A program made the position numbers and the translations under genes. The notes under the pieces were generated by a model, which saw nothing but the letters and a program-made list of their open reading frames with translations, ran no database searches and was not told where the DNA came from. This document shows, one piece after another, positions 9,289 to 18,692 of a DNA stretch of 64,000 nt. Positions within the stretch are counted from its first letter, which is position 1. Each line of letters begins with the position of its first letter. Origin of the DNA: Collimonas arenae (GTDB lineage Bacteria; Pseudomonadota; Gammaproteobacteria; Burkholderiales; Burkholderiaceae_D). The stretch spans positions 806,001-870,000 of the forward strand of contig NZ_CP013233.1 of the NCBI RefSeq assembly GCF_001584165.1, in the 5' to 3' direction.

Positions 9289-10533
9289 TTGCGTTACATG
9301 AAATTATTGATTACTGCCGCAATTGTCATATTCTACATGTTGGCATTAATCGTGGATCGCTCGGCTGGAGCGATTTTTGGCGTGCTGGTATTGTTGAGCC
9401 TGATTTTTCTTGCCTCTAAAAACAGGTCGGATAATAAATCTTTCGGCGAGTTTTTTAGAGAATATTGGCCACTTAATCTGGCCATGTGCGGACCGATAAT
9501 CGCAGTCTTTGCCAATCAAATCGGAACTGCTCATTTCGTCGGAAGAACCTACGATTCGCCATTTCGGCTTGCGTTGTTTTGCCTGATTTTCTGGGCATTT
9601 TCGTTCCTGCCTACCCGATGGATGAAGCATATCCAGTGGGGCTTGGTGATCGGAGCGCTGCTGGCCGCGGTCAAGATTCATGTCCTCACACATGGTGGCG
9701 AGATGCGTTACGGAACCGATTTCATTCCCATTATCATTTTTGCGGAATTGACCTTATTACTCGGCATGTTCGCTGCGTTGTCGATCGCGTGGAATGAACA
9801 TGGCAACAAGATTGCTATTTTTTTTAAGATTGCCGCATTATGCGCAGGCCTGTATGCCGCCTATTTATCGCAATCACGGGGTGTCTGGCTGACTATCCCT
9901 GTTTTTCTTGTTATCGCAGGTATGGTGGCAAAGAATATTCGATTACGGTACAAACTGACTGCAGTCGTGGCTTTTGTTATCTTGCTGGGTTCGGTTTCTT
10001 ATTTTGGCAACATTGTAAAAGAACGGATGTCGATTGCGGAAAGCGATATCAGTCAATATTCCGAAGGCGCAAATGTGGATACCTCCCTTGGTATTCGTCT
10101 GCAATTGTGGCGTGGATCGCTGGTATTGTTCAAGGAGCATCCAGTCTTTGGCGTTGGTGTTGAGAATTTCCCAAAAGCGTTGGAGGAGCTGGCCGAAAGG
10201 AAGATCATCACTCCTGTTTCGGCAACTTTCCCTCATTCGCATAATGAAATACTATTCATGATGGCTAGGCTGGGTACGTTCGGTTTATTCGCGATATTGG
10301 CGCTGTACTTTATCCCTGCGTATTATTTCTTTCGTGAGATTCGTGATGGCGATTCAGAGACCCGTTATACGGCAGCAATGGGCCTCGCATTGTGTCTTGG
10401 GTTCTTTACCTTGGGATTGGTCGATGTGGTGTTCTTGTGGTGGGAAATCTTCCCTTATTACGTGATAAGCATTGCTTTCTTTCTTGCCTACATAATAAGG
10501 CGCAAGAAAGAAATGGCATTATCCGTAAAATAA
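9289..10533 (+). CDS. O-antigen ligase / Wzy_C family membrane protein (WaaL-like)
   Basis: Polytopic inner-membrane protein of about 414 residues with at least ten hydrophobic segments. The characteristic segment reads LSQSRGVWLTIPVFLV, followed by a large periplasmic loop containing GIRLQLWRGSLVLF, HPVFGVGVENF and FPHSHNEILF. The loop Arg and the H-x-x-N motif are hallmarks of ligases. It would join O-antigen or a core oligosaccharide to lipid A core at the periplasmic face. A Wzy polymerase cannot be excluded by sequence alone. Start chosen as TTG 9289 behind GGAGAAG; ATG 9298 and TTG 9277 are alternatives. AT-rich like the upstream GT8 gene. Confidence 0.82.
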   Translation: MRYMKLLITAAIVIFYMLALIVDRSAGAIFGVLVLLSLIFLASKNRSDNKSFGEFFREYWPLNLAMCGPIIAVFANQIGTAHFVGRTYDSPFRLALFCLIFWAFSFLPTRWMKHIQWGLVIGALLAAVKIHVLTHGGEMRYGTDFIPIIIFAELTLLLGMFAALSIAWNEHGNKIAIFFKIAALCAGLYAAYLSQSRGVWLTIPVFLVIAGMVAKNIRLRYKLTAVVAFVILLGSVSYFGNIVKERMSIAESDISQYSEGANVDTSLGIRLQLWRGSLVLFKEHPVFGVGVENFPKALEELAERKIITPVSATFPHSHNEILFMMARLGTFGLFAILALYFIPAYYFFREIRDGDSETRYTAAMGLALCLGFFTLGLVDVVFLWWEIFPYYVISIAFFLAYIIRRKKEMALSVK

Positions 10534-10560
10534 AAATGCCGCTTGAAGCGGCATTTTTAT
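10533..10560. terminator. Hairpin terminator between the O-antigen ligase-like gene and galE
   Basis: AAAATGCCGCTT-GA-AGCGGCATTTTT immediately after the ligase stop codon. The stem is flanked by A and T runs, so it could end the ligase transcript and, in reverse, the convergent galE transcript. Confidence 0.85.
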
Positions 10561-10599
10561 TTAAATGGTGATCATCTATCCATATTACCGATCAATGAA

Positions 10600-11633
10600 C
10601 TAAGTATCAATAATGCCATCGGGGTTCATGCTTTGCCAGCGCCAGGAATCGGCACAAATAGCGTCAATCCCCCGCGTCGCATGCCAAGCCAATATTGTTG
10701 CAGCCAAGGATGGGTCCGCAAAATATGCCGGAACGTCGCCCGGACGTCTGGCAACAATTTCATATGGGATCGGGCGTCCGCTTGCTTTTTCGTAGGCATG
10801 GATCACCTCCAGAACACTAATCCCTTGGCCAGATCCGAGATTGATCGTGAACGAAGAGCTATTGGATGCGTTGCGATTGAGCAAATGCGACAGTGCGGAC
10901 ACGTGGCCCTCCGCCAGATCCATGACATGGATATAGTCGCGCACCCCTGTGCCGTCTCGGGTGGGGTAGTCACCGCCGTATACACGGAGTTTTTCAAGTT
11001 TTCCGACGGCCACTTGCGCCACGTAAGGCATCAGATGTTGGGAATACCTAATGGGCTTTCTCCGATCAATCCGCTTTCATGAGCGCCGACCGGATTGAAA
11101 TAGCGCAGGTAAGCAACGCGCCATTCGTTATCCGCGTGTTCCAGATCACGCAGCATTTGCTCGCTCATCAGTTTTGTCTGGCCGTACGGATTCGTTGCCT
11201 TTAACGGAGCATTCTCTTTAATCGGGATAGATTCAGGCTCACCATAGACAGTTGCCGAGGAGCTGAAGACAAGCGTTTTTACTGCGTGGCTGGCCATAGT
11301 GCTGCAGATGTTCAATAGGCCGTTCAGATTGGTGTCGTAGTAAGCCAGTGGTGTTGCAACCGAGTCGCCAACGGCTTTCAATGCGGCGAAATGGATGACG
11401 GCATCAATCTTGTTCCGCGAGAAAATGGCGTCGACAAGGATTTTATCCCGTACATCGCCTTCAATGAAGTTCAGGCTGCTCCCGGTGATTTGAGAAATCC
11501 TGTCGACAACGCCAACGGCGCTGTTGCACAAGTTATCCAGGCCGATAACATTGTATCCAGCTTCAATCAGGGTACACCAAGTGTGGGAACCAATATACCC
11601 GGTCGCACCGGTCAGGAGGATGGTTTTCTTCAT
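10600..11633 (-). CDS. galE: UDP-glucose 4-epimerase GalE, frameshifted
   Basis: Interconverts UDP-glucose and UDP-galactose, supplying sugar for LPS. The N-terminal NAD-binding domain has GATGYIGSHT, HFAALKAVGDSV and FSSSATVYGEP. The catalytic YxxxK is in NPYGQTKLMSE. The frame breaks after GESPLGIPN; the remainder (MPYVAQVAVGKLEKLRVYGG, VRDYIHVMDLAEGH) is in the next frame. On the minus strand AACATCTGATG is seen where AACAATCTGATG is expected, so one base is missing near 11036. Restored length is 344 residues, against 338 in E. coli. Convergent with the ligase gene. Probably a sequencing error. Confidence 0.9.
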
Positions 11634-11708
11634 ACAGAAATGTTCAATTTATATTGGCAATCGAGGAAATTTCTCGCTGCCGTATCGACGATAGAAGCAG
11701 ACTGTAAC

Positions 11709-11740
11709 AAAAAAAACGCCGCACATGTGCGGCGTTTTTG
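11709..11740 (-). terminator. Terminator of the acrAB-oprM type operon
   Basis: AACGCCGCAC-ATGTGCGGCGTT stem followed on the minus strand by a run of T. It lies 30 bp after the stop of the OprM-like gene and before the galE promoter region. Confidence 0.85.
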
Positions 11741-11769
11741 TTGGCATGACGACCTGAGGTCGGTGGAAA

Positions 11770-13212
11770 TTACGATTTTGGCGTTACCGTATTTTCATTC
11801 AGACCGCCGCCCAATGAGCGGTACAGATCGATCGCATTGTTCAAGCGTAGCTGGCGCGTCTGGATCAGCGATTGCTGTGCCGAGAACAGATCACGCTGCG
11901 CGTTCAGACGGTCAGTTGAACTGGCGATGCCGTTCTTGTAGCGCAGATCCGTCAGTTTCACGCGCTCTTCCTGCGCCTTGAGAAAGGCATCCTGCGCTGC
12001 AAGTTGCTCATCTAGCGTGCCGCGGGCGACCAGAGCGTCAGATACTTCCCTGAATGCGCTCTGGATGGTCTTTTCGTAATTGGCGATCGCCAGGTTTTTA
12101 CGAATCTCGCTCAACGACAGATTGGCGCGATTGCGTCCACCCTCGAAGATCGGCAGCGTCAATTGCGGCACGAACGACCAGGTGCGGCTGCCAGCCGAGA
12201 AAAGGCTGCCCAGTGACGTGCTGGAATTGCCGATTCCGGCGGTCAGCGAAATGGTCGGGAAGAACGCCGCGCGCGCAGCACCGATGTTCGCGTTGGCGGA
12301 GCGCAGTTGCTGCTCTGCCTGACGGATGTCGGGACGGCGGTTCAGCAGGTCGGACGGCAGGCCGGCCGGGATCTCGCTGACGATTTTTTCATCCGACAAT
12401 GCTTGCGGCGCCGGCAGATCACCTAAGGGCTTGCCAACCAGAAGCACCAGCGCATTGGTAGCCTGGCCGCGCTGGCGCGCGAGCGTCGCCAGCGATACGC
12501 GTGCCGATTGCACCAGCGTTTCCGAGTTGCGCAGGTCGAGCGCCGAGGAGGCGCCGACTTCGAAGCGCATCTTGTCCAGCTTGTAATCGTCCAGGCGGCT
12601 ATCCAATGTCTGTTGCGCCAGTCGCTGCTGCTCCGCATACGACTGCTCCGTCAGATAGGCTTGGGCGACTTGCGAAATCAAGCTGATTTGCGCCGATTGC
12701 CTTGCTTCTTCGGTGGCCAGATAGCTCGCCAGGGCAGCATCTTTCAGACTGCGTACACGGCCGAAGAAATCCAGCTCGAAAGCCGTCATGTTCAAGCCGA
12801 CCTGATAGGCGGTACCGACCGCCGGCTGTCCAGGAAAAAGCTGGTCCGATGCTGTACGGCCGCGGGTACGGCTGAAGTTGCCGTTGAAGTTAGGCAGCGC
12901 ATCGGCGGCGGTGATGTCGTACTGCGCCCGTGCTTCCTCGATGTTCAAGGCGGCTGTACGCAGGTCACGGTTGTTTTCCAGCGCGGACGAGATCAGCGCT
13001 TGCAGGCGCTGATCAGGGAAAAAGTCGCGCCAGCCAAGTTCCGCCGCATCGTATTGTGCCTTGCCGTCGGCCGCAGCCGGATAGCTGCCGGCCACCGGCG
13101 CTTCCGGCCGCACATAGGTCGGCGCCATGGTGCAACCCGAGAGGACGCCTACCAGCAACAGCGCGCCAGTCAGGTTCTTGGGTAAGAACGCCGTAGTTGC
13201 CATATTAAACAT
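11770..13212 (-). CDS. Outer-membrane efflux lipoprotein, OprM/NodT family
   Basis: Outer-membrane channel of the tripartite RND pump encoded just upstream. Lipoprotein signal with lipobox VLSGC at about residues 27-31 from the chosen start. Two tandem OEP domains show the family motifs SDQLFPGQPAVG, LDFFGRVRSL, LNRRPDIRQAEQQLRSANANIGAARAA (split here: LNRRPDIRQAEQ and NANIGAARAAFFP) and YKNGIASSTDRLNAQRDL. 480 residues. Start 13212 has GGAG seven bases upstream and overlaps the 3' end of the acrB-like gene (13205-13212), indicating coupled translation. Terminated by the hairpin at 11709. Confidence 0.93.
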   Translation of the reverse strand: MFNMATTAFLPKNLTGALLLVGVLSGCTMAPTYVRPEAPVAGSYPAAADGKAQYDAAELGWRDFFPDQRLQALISSALENNRDLRTAALNIEEARAQYDITAADALPNFNGNFSRTRGRTASDQLFPGQPAVGTAYQVGLNMTAFELDFFGRVRSLKDAALASYLATEEARQSAQISLISQVAQAYLTEQSYAEQQRLAQQTLDSRLDDYKLDKMRFEVGASSALDLRNSETLVQSARVSLATLARQRGQATNALVLLVGKPLGDLPAPQALSDEKIVSEIPAGLPSDLLNRRPDIRQAEQQLRSANANIGAARAAFFPTISLTAGIGNSSTSLGSLFSAGSRTWSFVPQLTLPIFEGGRNRANLSLSEIRKNLAIANYEKTIQSAFREVSDALVARGTLDEQLAAQDAFLKAQEERVKLTDLRYKNGIASSTDRLNAQRDLFSAQQSLIQTRQLRLNNAIDLYRSLGGGLNENTVTPKS

Positions 13213-16200
13213 GCTGATTCTCCACATCTATTTTTTTGTTGGCCGCATACATCTTCCGTTGGCGTTCGCTGCCTTTGAAGATCTTGCGCACCACCACGAA
13301 GAACACAGGCACCAGGAAGACTGCCAGCACTGTCGCTGTAATCATGCCGCCCATGACGCCGGTACCGATCGCACGTTGGCTACCTGAGCCGGCGCCGGTC
13401 TTGATCACCAGCGGCAAGACGCCGAGGATAAATGCGAACGAAGTCATCAGGATCGGACGGAAACGCAGATGCACTGCTTCCAGCGTCGCTTCGATCAAGC
13501 CCTTGCCTTGTGCTTGCAAATCTTTGGCGAACTCGATAATCAGAATCGCATTTTTCGCCGACAAGCCAACCACGGTAATCATCCCGACCTTGAAGTAGAC
13601 GTCGTTAGGCATGCCGCGCAAGGTAACACCAAGCAGCGCACCGAGAATCCCTAGCGGCACCACCAGCATCACTGCCACCGGAATCGACGTGCTTTCATAC
13701 AAGGCTGCCAGCACCAGGAATACAGCGATCAGCGACAGCAGGTACAGCATCGGCGCCTGTGAACCGGAAGTCTTTTCTTCCAGCGACTGGCCGGTCCATT
13801 CAAAGCCGAAGCCAGGAGGAAGCTTGGCGGTCAATGCTTCCATTTCATCCATCGCTTCGCCAGTGCTATGGCCAGGGGAGGCGCCGCCGGAAATCTTCAT
13901 CGCCGGATAGCCGTTGTAGCGGCTCAGCTGCACAGGGCCTTTGGTCCATTCGGAAGTCGTGAAGGACGAGAACGGCACCATGGTGCCCGCTGTGTTTTTG
14001 ACATACAGCTTGGCCAGATCTTCCGGTTGCAGACGTTGCGGTGCGTCGGCTTGCACGATCACGCGTTGTTGACGACCCTGGTTCGGGAAGTCATTGACGT
14101 AGGAAGAACCGAGTGCGGTCGACAACGTGCTGTTGATGGCGCTGAACGATACGCCCTGGGCATTCGCCTTGTCGCGGTCAATATTGAGCTGCAGTTGCGG
14201 CGAGTCTTCCAGGCCTTCAGGCCGTACCCCAGCCAGGATCTTGCTTTGTGAAGCCATGCCGAGCAACTGGTTACGGGCAGCAGTCAATGCTGCGTGTCCT
14301 TGTCCCGAACGGTCTTGCAAACGGAAGGTAAAGCCGGTGGCATTACCCAGTTCCGGGATCGGCGGCGGGTTCAGCGGATACACGATGGCGTCCTTGATTT
14401 GCGAGAACACCCCGAATGCCTTGCCTGCGATCGCGTCGGCGGACTGATCCGGACCACGTTCGCTCCAGTCCTTCAGTGGCGTGAACACCAGGCCGGCATT
14501 CTGGCCGTTACCGGAGAAGCTGAAGCCTGTAATGGCTACGACATTGGCGACGCCAGGCAGTTTGCCGTAATACGCTTCGATCTGCTTGATGACTTCCAAT
14601 GTGCGGTTGCTGCTGGCGCCTGCCGGCAATTGCACGTTGGTAACGATGTAGCCTTGGTCTTCCGACGGCAGGAACGATGCAGGCAAGCGGGTGTACAGCA
14701 GGCCTACGCCTACCAGGATCGCGCCATAGATGAACAGATAGCGGCCGGTCTTGGTCAGCATCTTGGCAACAACGCCTTGATAGCTGTTGGTGGTGGCGTT
14801 GAACTTGCGGTTGAACCAGCCGAAGAATCCCGACTTCTCATGGTGATGTCCTGCTTCCACCGGCTTCAGGATGGTGGCGCACAGCGCTGGCGTCAGTGTG
14901 AAGGCCATCAATACCGAGAACACCATCGAAGCAACCATCGACAGCGAGAACTGGCGATAAATCGCACCCACTGCGCCACTGAAGAACGCCATCGGGATGA
15001 ACACGGCGATCAGCACCAGCGTAATACCGATCAGTGCGCCGGTAATCTGGCCCATCGCCTTGCGGGTTGCATCGCGTGGCGACAAACCTTCTTCGCTCAT
15101 GATGCGCTCGACGTTTTCCACCACCACGATCGCATCGTCAATCAGGATACCGATCGCCAGCACCATGCCGAACATGGTCAGCACGTTGATCGAGAAGCCA
15201 AACAGCAGCAGTGTGGCAAAAGTACCCATCAGCGCCACCGGTACGACGATGGTTGGAATAAGCGTGTAGCGGATGTTTTGCAGGAACAGATACATCACCA
15301 GGAACACCAGGACGATTGCTTCGACCAGGGTCTTGACCACTTCTTCAATCGAGATCTTGACGAATTTCGAGGTGTCGTAAGGAATTTCGTACTTGACGCC
15401 AGCCGGGAAGTACTGGGACAGCTCTTTCATTTTGGCCTTGACTGCTGTCGCCGTACCTAAGGCGTTTGCAGTTGGCGACAATTGCACGCCGACGAAAGAG
15501 GTTGGCTTGCCGTCGAGTCGACCTGCAGTCGCGTAAGACTGACCGCCGATTTCGATGCGAGCAACATCGCGCAGGCGCACGATCGAACCATCCGAATTGG
15601 CACGCAACTGGATATTGCCGAACTGTTCAACGGTAGTCAGCTGGCCCGTTGCCACCACGGTAGCGGAAATTTGCTGCGTGCCGGGGCTCGGCAAATCGCC
15701 AAGCGTACCGCCGGCGACCAGCGCATTTTGTGCGGTGATTGCGGCAGTGACATCAGCAGGCGTCAGGTTGTATCCGACCAGCTTGGCCGGATCAATCCAG
15801 ATCCGCATCGCACGCTCGGTACCGAACAGCTGTGCCTGGCCGACGCCTGGCACCCGTTTGATTTCATTGACCACGTTGCGCGACAAATAATCGCCCAGCG
15901 CGATCGGATCGAGCTTGCCGTCGGTCGATGAGAGACCGATGAACATCAGGAAGTTGCTGCGCGACTTGGTAACCTGCACGCCGTTCTGCGTGACCACAGC
16001 CGGCAGACGCGCTTCCACACGCTTGAGGCGGTTTTGCACGTCAACCGCTGCCAGGTCGGCATTGGTTTCAGGAGTAAACGTCACGGTGATGGATACGGAA
16101 CCGTCAGCCTGGCTTTGCGATTCGATGTATTGCAAGCCATCAGCGCCGTTCATTTCCTGTTCGATCAGGCTGGTAACGCTATCGTCGATGGTTTGTGCGG

Positions 16201-16357
16201 TAGCGCCTGGGTAGGCTGCGCTAACGACAATCGTTGGTGGTGCAATCGAAGGATACTGGGCCACCGGTAATTGCGTGATCGCCAAGGCACCCCCGAGCAG
16301 GATGAATATGGCGAGCACCCACGCAAATACGGGGCGGTCGATGAAAAACTTGCCCAT
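13205..16357 (-). CDS. acrB: RND multidrug efflux permease, AcrB/MexB (HAE1) type
   Basis: Proton-driven inner-membrane pump, 1050 residues, as for AcrB. Seen: MGKFFIDRPVFAWVLAIFI, the first periplasmic porter domain, TM4 GILIDDAIVVVENVERI with the paired aspartates of the proton relay, the second half with SGNGQNAGLVFTPLKDW, and TM10 GLSAKNAILIIEFAKD with the relay lysine. It lies between the membrane fusion gene (11 bp upstream) and the OprM-like gene (overlapping). The divergent AcrR-like repressor gene and operator support acrB as symbol, though the natural substrates are unknown. Confidence 0.95.
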   Translation of the reverse strand: MGKFFIDRPVFAWVLAIFILLGGALAITQLPVAQYPSIAPPTIVVSAAYPGATAQTIDDSVTSLIEQEMNGADGLQYIESQSQADGSVSITVTFTPETNADLAAVDVQNRLKRVEARLPAVVTQNGVQVTKSRSNFLMFIGLSSTDGKLDPIALGDYLSRNVVNEIKRVPGVGQAQLFGTERAMRIWIDPAKLVGYNLTPADVTAAITAQNALVAGGTLGDLPSPGTQQISATVVATGQLTTVEQFGNIQLRANSDGSIVRLRDVARIEIGGQSYATAGRLDGKPTSFVGVQLSPTANALGTATAVKAKMKELSQYFPAGVKYEIPYDTSKFVKISIEEVVKTLVEAIVLVFLVMYLFLQNIRYTLIPTIVVPVALMGTFATLLLFGFSINVLTMFGMVLAIGILIDDAIVVVENVERIMSEEGLSPRDATRKAMGQITGALIGITLVLIAVFIPMAFFSGAVGAIYRQFSLSMVASMVFSVLMAFTLTPALCATILKPVEAGHHHEKSGFFGWFNRKFNATTNSYQGVVAKMLTKTGRYLFIYGAILVGVGLLYTRLPASFLPSEDQGYIVTNVQLPAGASSNRTLEVIKQIEAYYGKLPGVANVVAITGFSFSGNGQNAGLVFTPLKDWSERGPDQSADAIAGKAFGVFSQIKDAIVYPLNPPPIPELGNATGFTFRLQDRSGQGHAALTAARNQLLGMASQSKILAGVRPEGLEDSPQLQLNIDRDKANAQGVSFSAINSTLSTALGSSYVNDFPNQGRQQRVIVQADAPQRLQPEDLAKLYVKNTAGTMVPFSSFTTSEWTKGPVQLSRYNGYPAMKISGGASPGHSTGEAMDEMEALTAKLPPGFGFEWTGQSLEEKTSGSQAPMLYLLSLIAVFLVLAALYESTSIPVAVMLVVPLGILGALLGVTLRGMPNDVYFKVGMITVVGLSAKNAILIIEFAKDLQAQGKGLIEATLEAVHLRFRPILMTSFAFILGVLPLVIKTGAGSGSQRAIGTGVMGGMITATVLAVFLVPVFFVVVRKIFKGSERQRKMYAANKKIDVENQHV

Positions 16358-16368
16358 TAATAGGCTCC

Positions 16369-17577
16369 TTATTTAGCAGTTGAGGCAGCTGCGGCGGCGC
16401 TGGCGCCGGTCCCTGCAGCGGGTGCGGCTGCAGCGGCCGGATTCCATGGCGATGGATTGACCACCGCGCCTGGCTTGACCTTTTGCAAACCATCGACGAT
16501 CACTTTGTCGCCGCTCTTCAAACCTTCACTGACGATCCATTTGTCGCCCTGCGCTTTGTCGGCGACCACCGGCCGTACCGAGACCTTATTGTCGGCGCCG
16601 ACTACAAACACGGATGCGCCGTTCAGGTCACGCTGGACCGCTTGTTGCGGAACAGTGAGGGCCGAGTCATTAACCGCCTGTTCCAGCTTGGCGCGAACGT
16701 ACATGCCGGGCAGCAGGTTGTGGTCAGGATTAGGAAATTCGGCGCGCAAGGTCACCGAGCCGGTGTTGGGGTCAACAGTCAAGTCGGAGAACAGCAACTT
16801 GCCGGATTGTGGGTAAACGCGGCCATCTTCGGTCTTCAGCGTAACCTTGGCTTGTCCCTGGCCAGCGCTTTGCAACTGACCGTTCCGCATTGCATCCTGC
16901 AGCTTCAGGATGTCGGTGCTGGATTGGGTCAGGTTGACGTAGATCGGATCGATCTGCTGCACGGTTGCCAGTTGGGTCACTTCACCTTGGCCGACCAGCG
17001 CGCCTTCAGTTACCAGGGCTTTGCCGATGCGGCCGGAGATTGGCGAAGTCACAGTGGCGTAGCCGAGATTGAGGCTGGCGGTCTGGCGTGCGGCCTTGGC
17101 TGATGCTACGTCTGCCGCGGCCTGCTTTTGTGCGGCGACGGTGTCGTCGTAATCCTGTTTGCTAACTGCGTTCACGTCCACCAGCGGTTTATAGCGCTGT
17201 GCTTTCAAGGTCGCAGTTGTCAGGTTGGCTTCGGCTTTGGCCAAGGTTGCTTGCGCATTGTCGTAGGCCGCTTGCAGCGGCGCCGGATCGATCAGGTACA
17301 ACACCTGGCCTGCCTTGACGTCGCTGCCTTCGCGGAAGCTGCGCTTGAGCACGATACCGGCCGCGCGGGCGCCGATCTGGGCGACGCGAGTCGCTTCCAG
17401 GCGGCCTGGCAACTCGGTTGTCAGCGACAGGCGTTCCGGCGCGATGGTGATAACGGAAACACCCGGTGGCGGTGGTACTTGAGCTTCAGGTTTTTTACCG
17501 CAGGCGGCAACAGCGGTGAGGACCGCAACGGCCAGGGTGATACGCGTGAGACGACTGATAGAGCTAACTGAATTCAT
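16369..17577 (-). CDS. acrA: RND efflux periplasmic adaptor (membrane fusion) lipoprotein, AcrA/MexA type
   Basis: Bridges the permease and the outer-membrane channel. Lipobox AVAACGKK near residues 22-29, then RLSLTTELPGRLEATRVAQI, the lipoyl half-motif, an alpha-helical hairpin rich in Ala and Gln, the second lipoyl half with PISGRIGKALVTEGALVGQG, and the beta-barrel with LLPGMYVRAKLEQAV. 402 residues from the ATG at 17577. The C-terminal tail is Ala-rich. First gene of the acrA-acrB-oprM operon, transcribed away from acrR with the palindromic operator between them. Confidence 0.94.
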   Translation of the reverse strand: MNSVSSISRLTRITLAVAVLTAVAACGKKPEAQVPPPPGVSVITIAPERLSLTTELPGRLEATRVAQIGARAAGIVLKRSFREGSDVKAGQVLYLIDPAPLQAAYDNAQATLAKAEANLTTATLKAQRYKPLVDVNAVSKQDYDDTVAAQKQAAADVASAKAARQTASLNLGYATVTSPISGRIGKALVTEGALVGQGEVTQLATVQQIDPIYVNLTQSSTDILKLQDAMRNGQLQSAGQGQAKVTLKTEDGRVYPQSGKLLFSDLTVDPNTGSVTLRAEFPNPDHNLLPGMYVRAKLEQAVNDSALTVPQQAVQRDLNGASVFVVGADNKVSVRPVVADKAQGDKWIVSEGLKSGDKVIVDGLQKVKPGAVVNPSPWNPAAAAAPAAGTGASAAAAASTAK

Positions 17578-17722
17578 AAAATTCTCGCACGGTAATTGAG
17601 GAAGGACTGCAAATCTGACGGGGGACTCTGTTTCTTGAAAGGACATAGGATATCTAAGTAATTGCCGGACTGCATGAACAGGCCAACGGGAAACGGGTAA
17701 AGCGGCCAGAATCCTGCTATTA

Positions 17723-17746
17723 TACATACATGCATGAATGTATGTG
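17723..17746. promoter_or_regulatory. AcrR-type operator between acrA and acrR
   Basis: A 24-bp near-palindrome, TACATACAT-GCA-TGAATGTATGTG. The E. coli AcrR box has the same halves (TACATACAT and TGAATGTATGTA) around TTG, so about 20 of 24 positions agree. It lies in the 241-bp divergent region, so one repressor can control both directions. Box similarity is from memory of the E. coli site; binding is inferred. Confidence 0.85.
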
Positions 17747-17818
17747 CTGTTGCTAATATTCTTATTCATTATTGCTGCGAATGCACAAAGCGTCGGAACA
17801 GCTGGAGGTTGACTCAAA

Positions 17819-18463
17819 ATGGCTAGAAGTACAAAAGAAGAAGCACTGGAAACCCGTGGCCGCATCCTTGATGCGGCAGCGGAGGTGTTTCATCAGCGCG
17901 GCGTATCCCGTACCACATTGGCGGATGTCGCCACTGCGGCCGACGTGACGCGCGGCGCTATCTATTGGCACTTCAAAAACAAAGGCGATTTATTCGACGC
18001 CATGTGCGAACGAGTACGTTTGCCGCTGGAAGCGATGTTCGAAAAAACCGCCGACGAAAATGCCCAGGATCCGCTGACCCAGTTTCGCAACAAATGCCTG
18101 TTTGCGCTGCAAGAGGCAACGCTGAATCCAGAGTCGCGCAAAATCTTTGAAATCGTCATGCACAAGTGCGAACTGGTGGACCCCGAGGATCCAATCCTGG
18201 TACGTCAGCACGAATGTTTTTTGCAAGGACGTACCGACATAGAACGCCTGTTACGGTTCGCAATCGCGAAAGGTCAATTGCCGCGTGATCTTGATCCAAC
18301 CCTGGCTGCGGTCATGGCGCAAGGACTGTTGTTTGGTATTCTGAGCAACTGGACGTTCAGTCCCAACAGTTTCGATCTGGCAGAGAATGTGTCGAAAGTG
18401 GTCGACAATTGCATTCATATGTTCAAGACTTCGCCGTTCATGCTGAAAAATAATGGCAACTGA
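17819..18463 (+). CDS. acrR: TetR/AcrR-family repressor of the acrAB-type operon
   Basis: A 214-residue regulator. The N-terminal helix-turn-helix reads TLADVATAADVTRGAIYWHF within residues 35-60, preceded by RILDAAAEVFHQRG, the classical AcrR pattern. The C-terminal half is the AcrR-type ligand domain. It is divergent from acrA with an AcrR-like box between the genes, so it probably represses both the pump and itself until a drug or metabolite binds. Start at ATG 17819. Confidence 0.93.
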   Translation: MARSTKEEALETRGRILDAAAEVFHQRGVSRTTLADVATAADVTRGAIYWHFKNKGDLFDAMCERVRLPLEAMFEKTADENAQDPLTQFRNKCLFALQEATLNPESRKIFEIVMHKCELVDPEDPILVRQHECFLQGRTDIERLLRFAIAKGQLPRDLDPTLAAVMAQGLLFGILSNWTFSPNSFDLAENVSKVVDNCIHMFKTSPFMLKNNGN

Positions 18464-18598
18464 CTGGAAATCGATTCTAAGAGTGAACCGAGGGCTTTGG
18501 CAAGCAGCCAATCCCGTGTTGATCCGATCTGTTGACGCCTGACGACACCGGGGCTGGAAAAACCTGCGGCAAGCTATACTCGATGCTGACGCGCGCGC

Positions 18599-18664
18599 CC
18601 GTATCCTCGTACAGTTGGGTTTCTCCGGCTCGCATTGCAACGTTCTCTACGGCTTTCCGAGACC
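18599..18664 (+). repeat. Dispersed intergenic repeat, copy 1
   Basis: About 64 bp beginning CCGTATCCTCGTACAG and ending GGCTTTCCGAGA. Aligned by eye it matches the segment at 60310-60373 at about 47 of 64 positions, including TTGCAACGTTC and CTACGG. It lies between acrR and the tolC-like gene, on no recognisable protein. Confidence 0.6.
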
Positions 18665-18692
18665 CCTGATAATCGTCTTTTTCCTTCAACCC

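Noticed and set aside
14294..15460. Long plus-strand frame inside the acrB-like gene; similar ones at 3324-4508, 23124-24377 and 62721-63722
   Set aside because: All are shadows of conserved minus-strand genes, low-complexity and without recognisable domains or ribosome sites.
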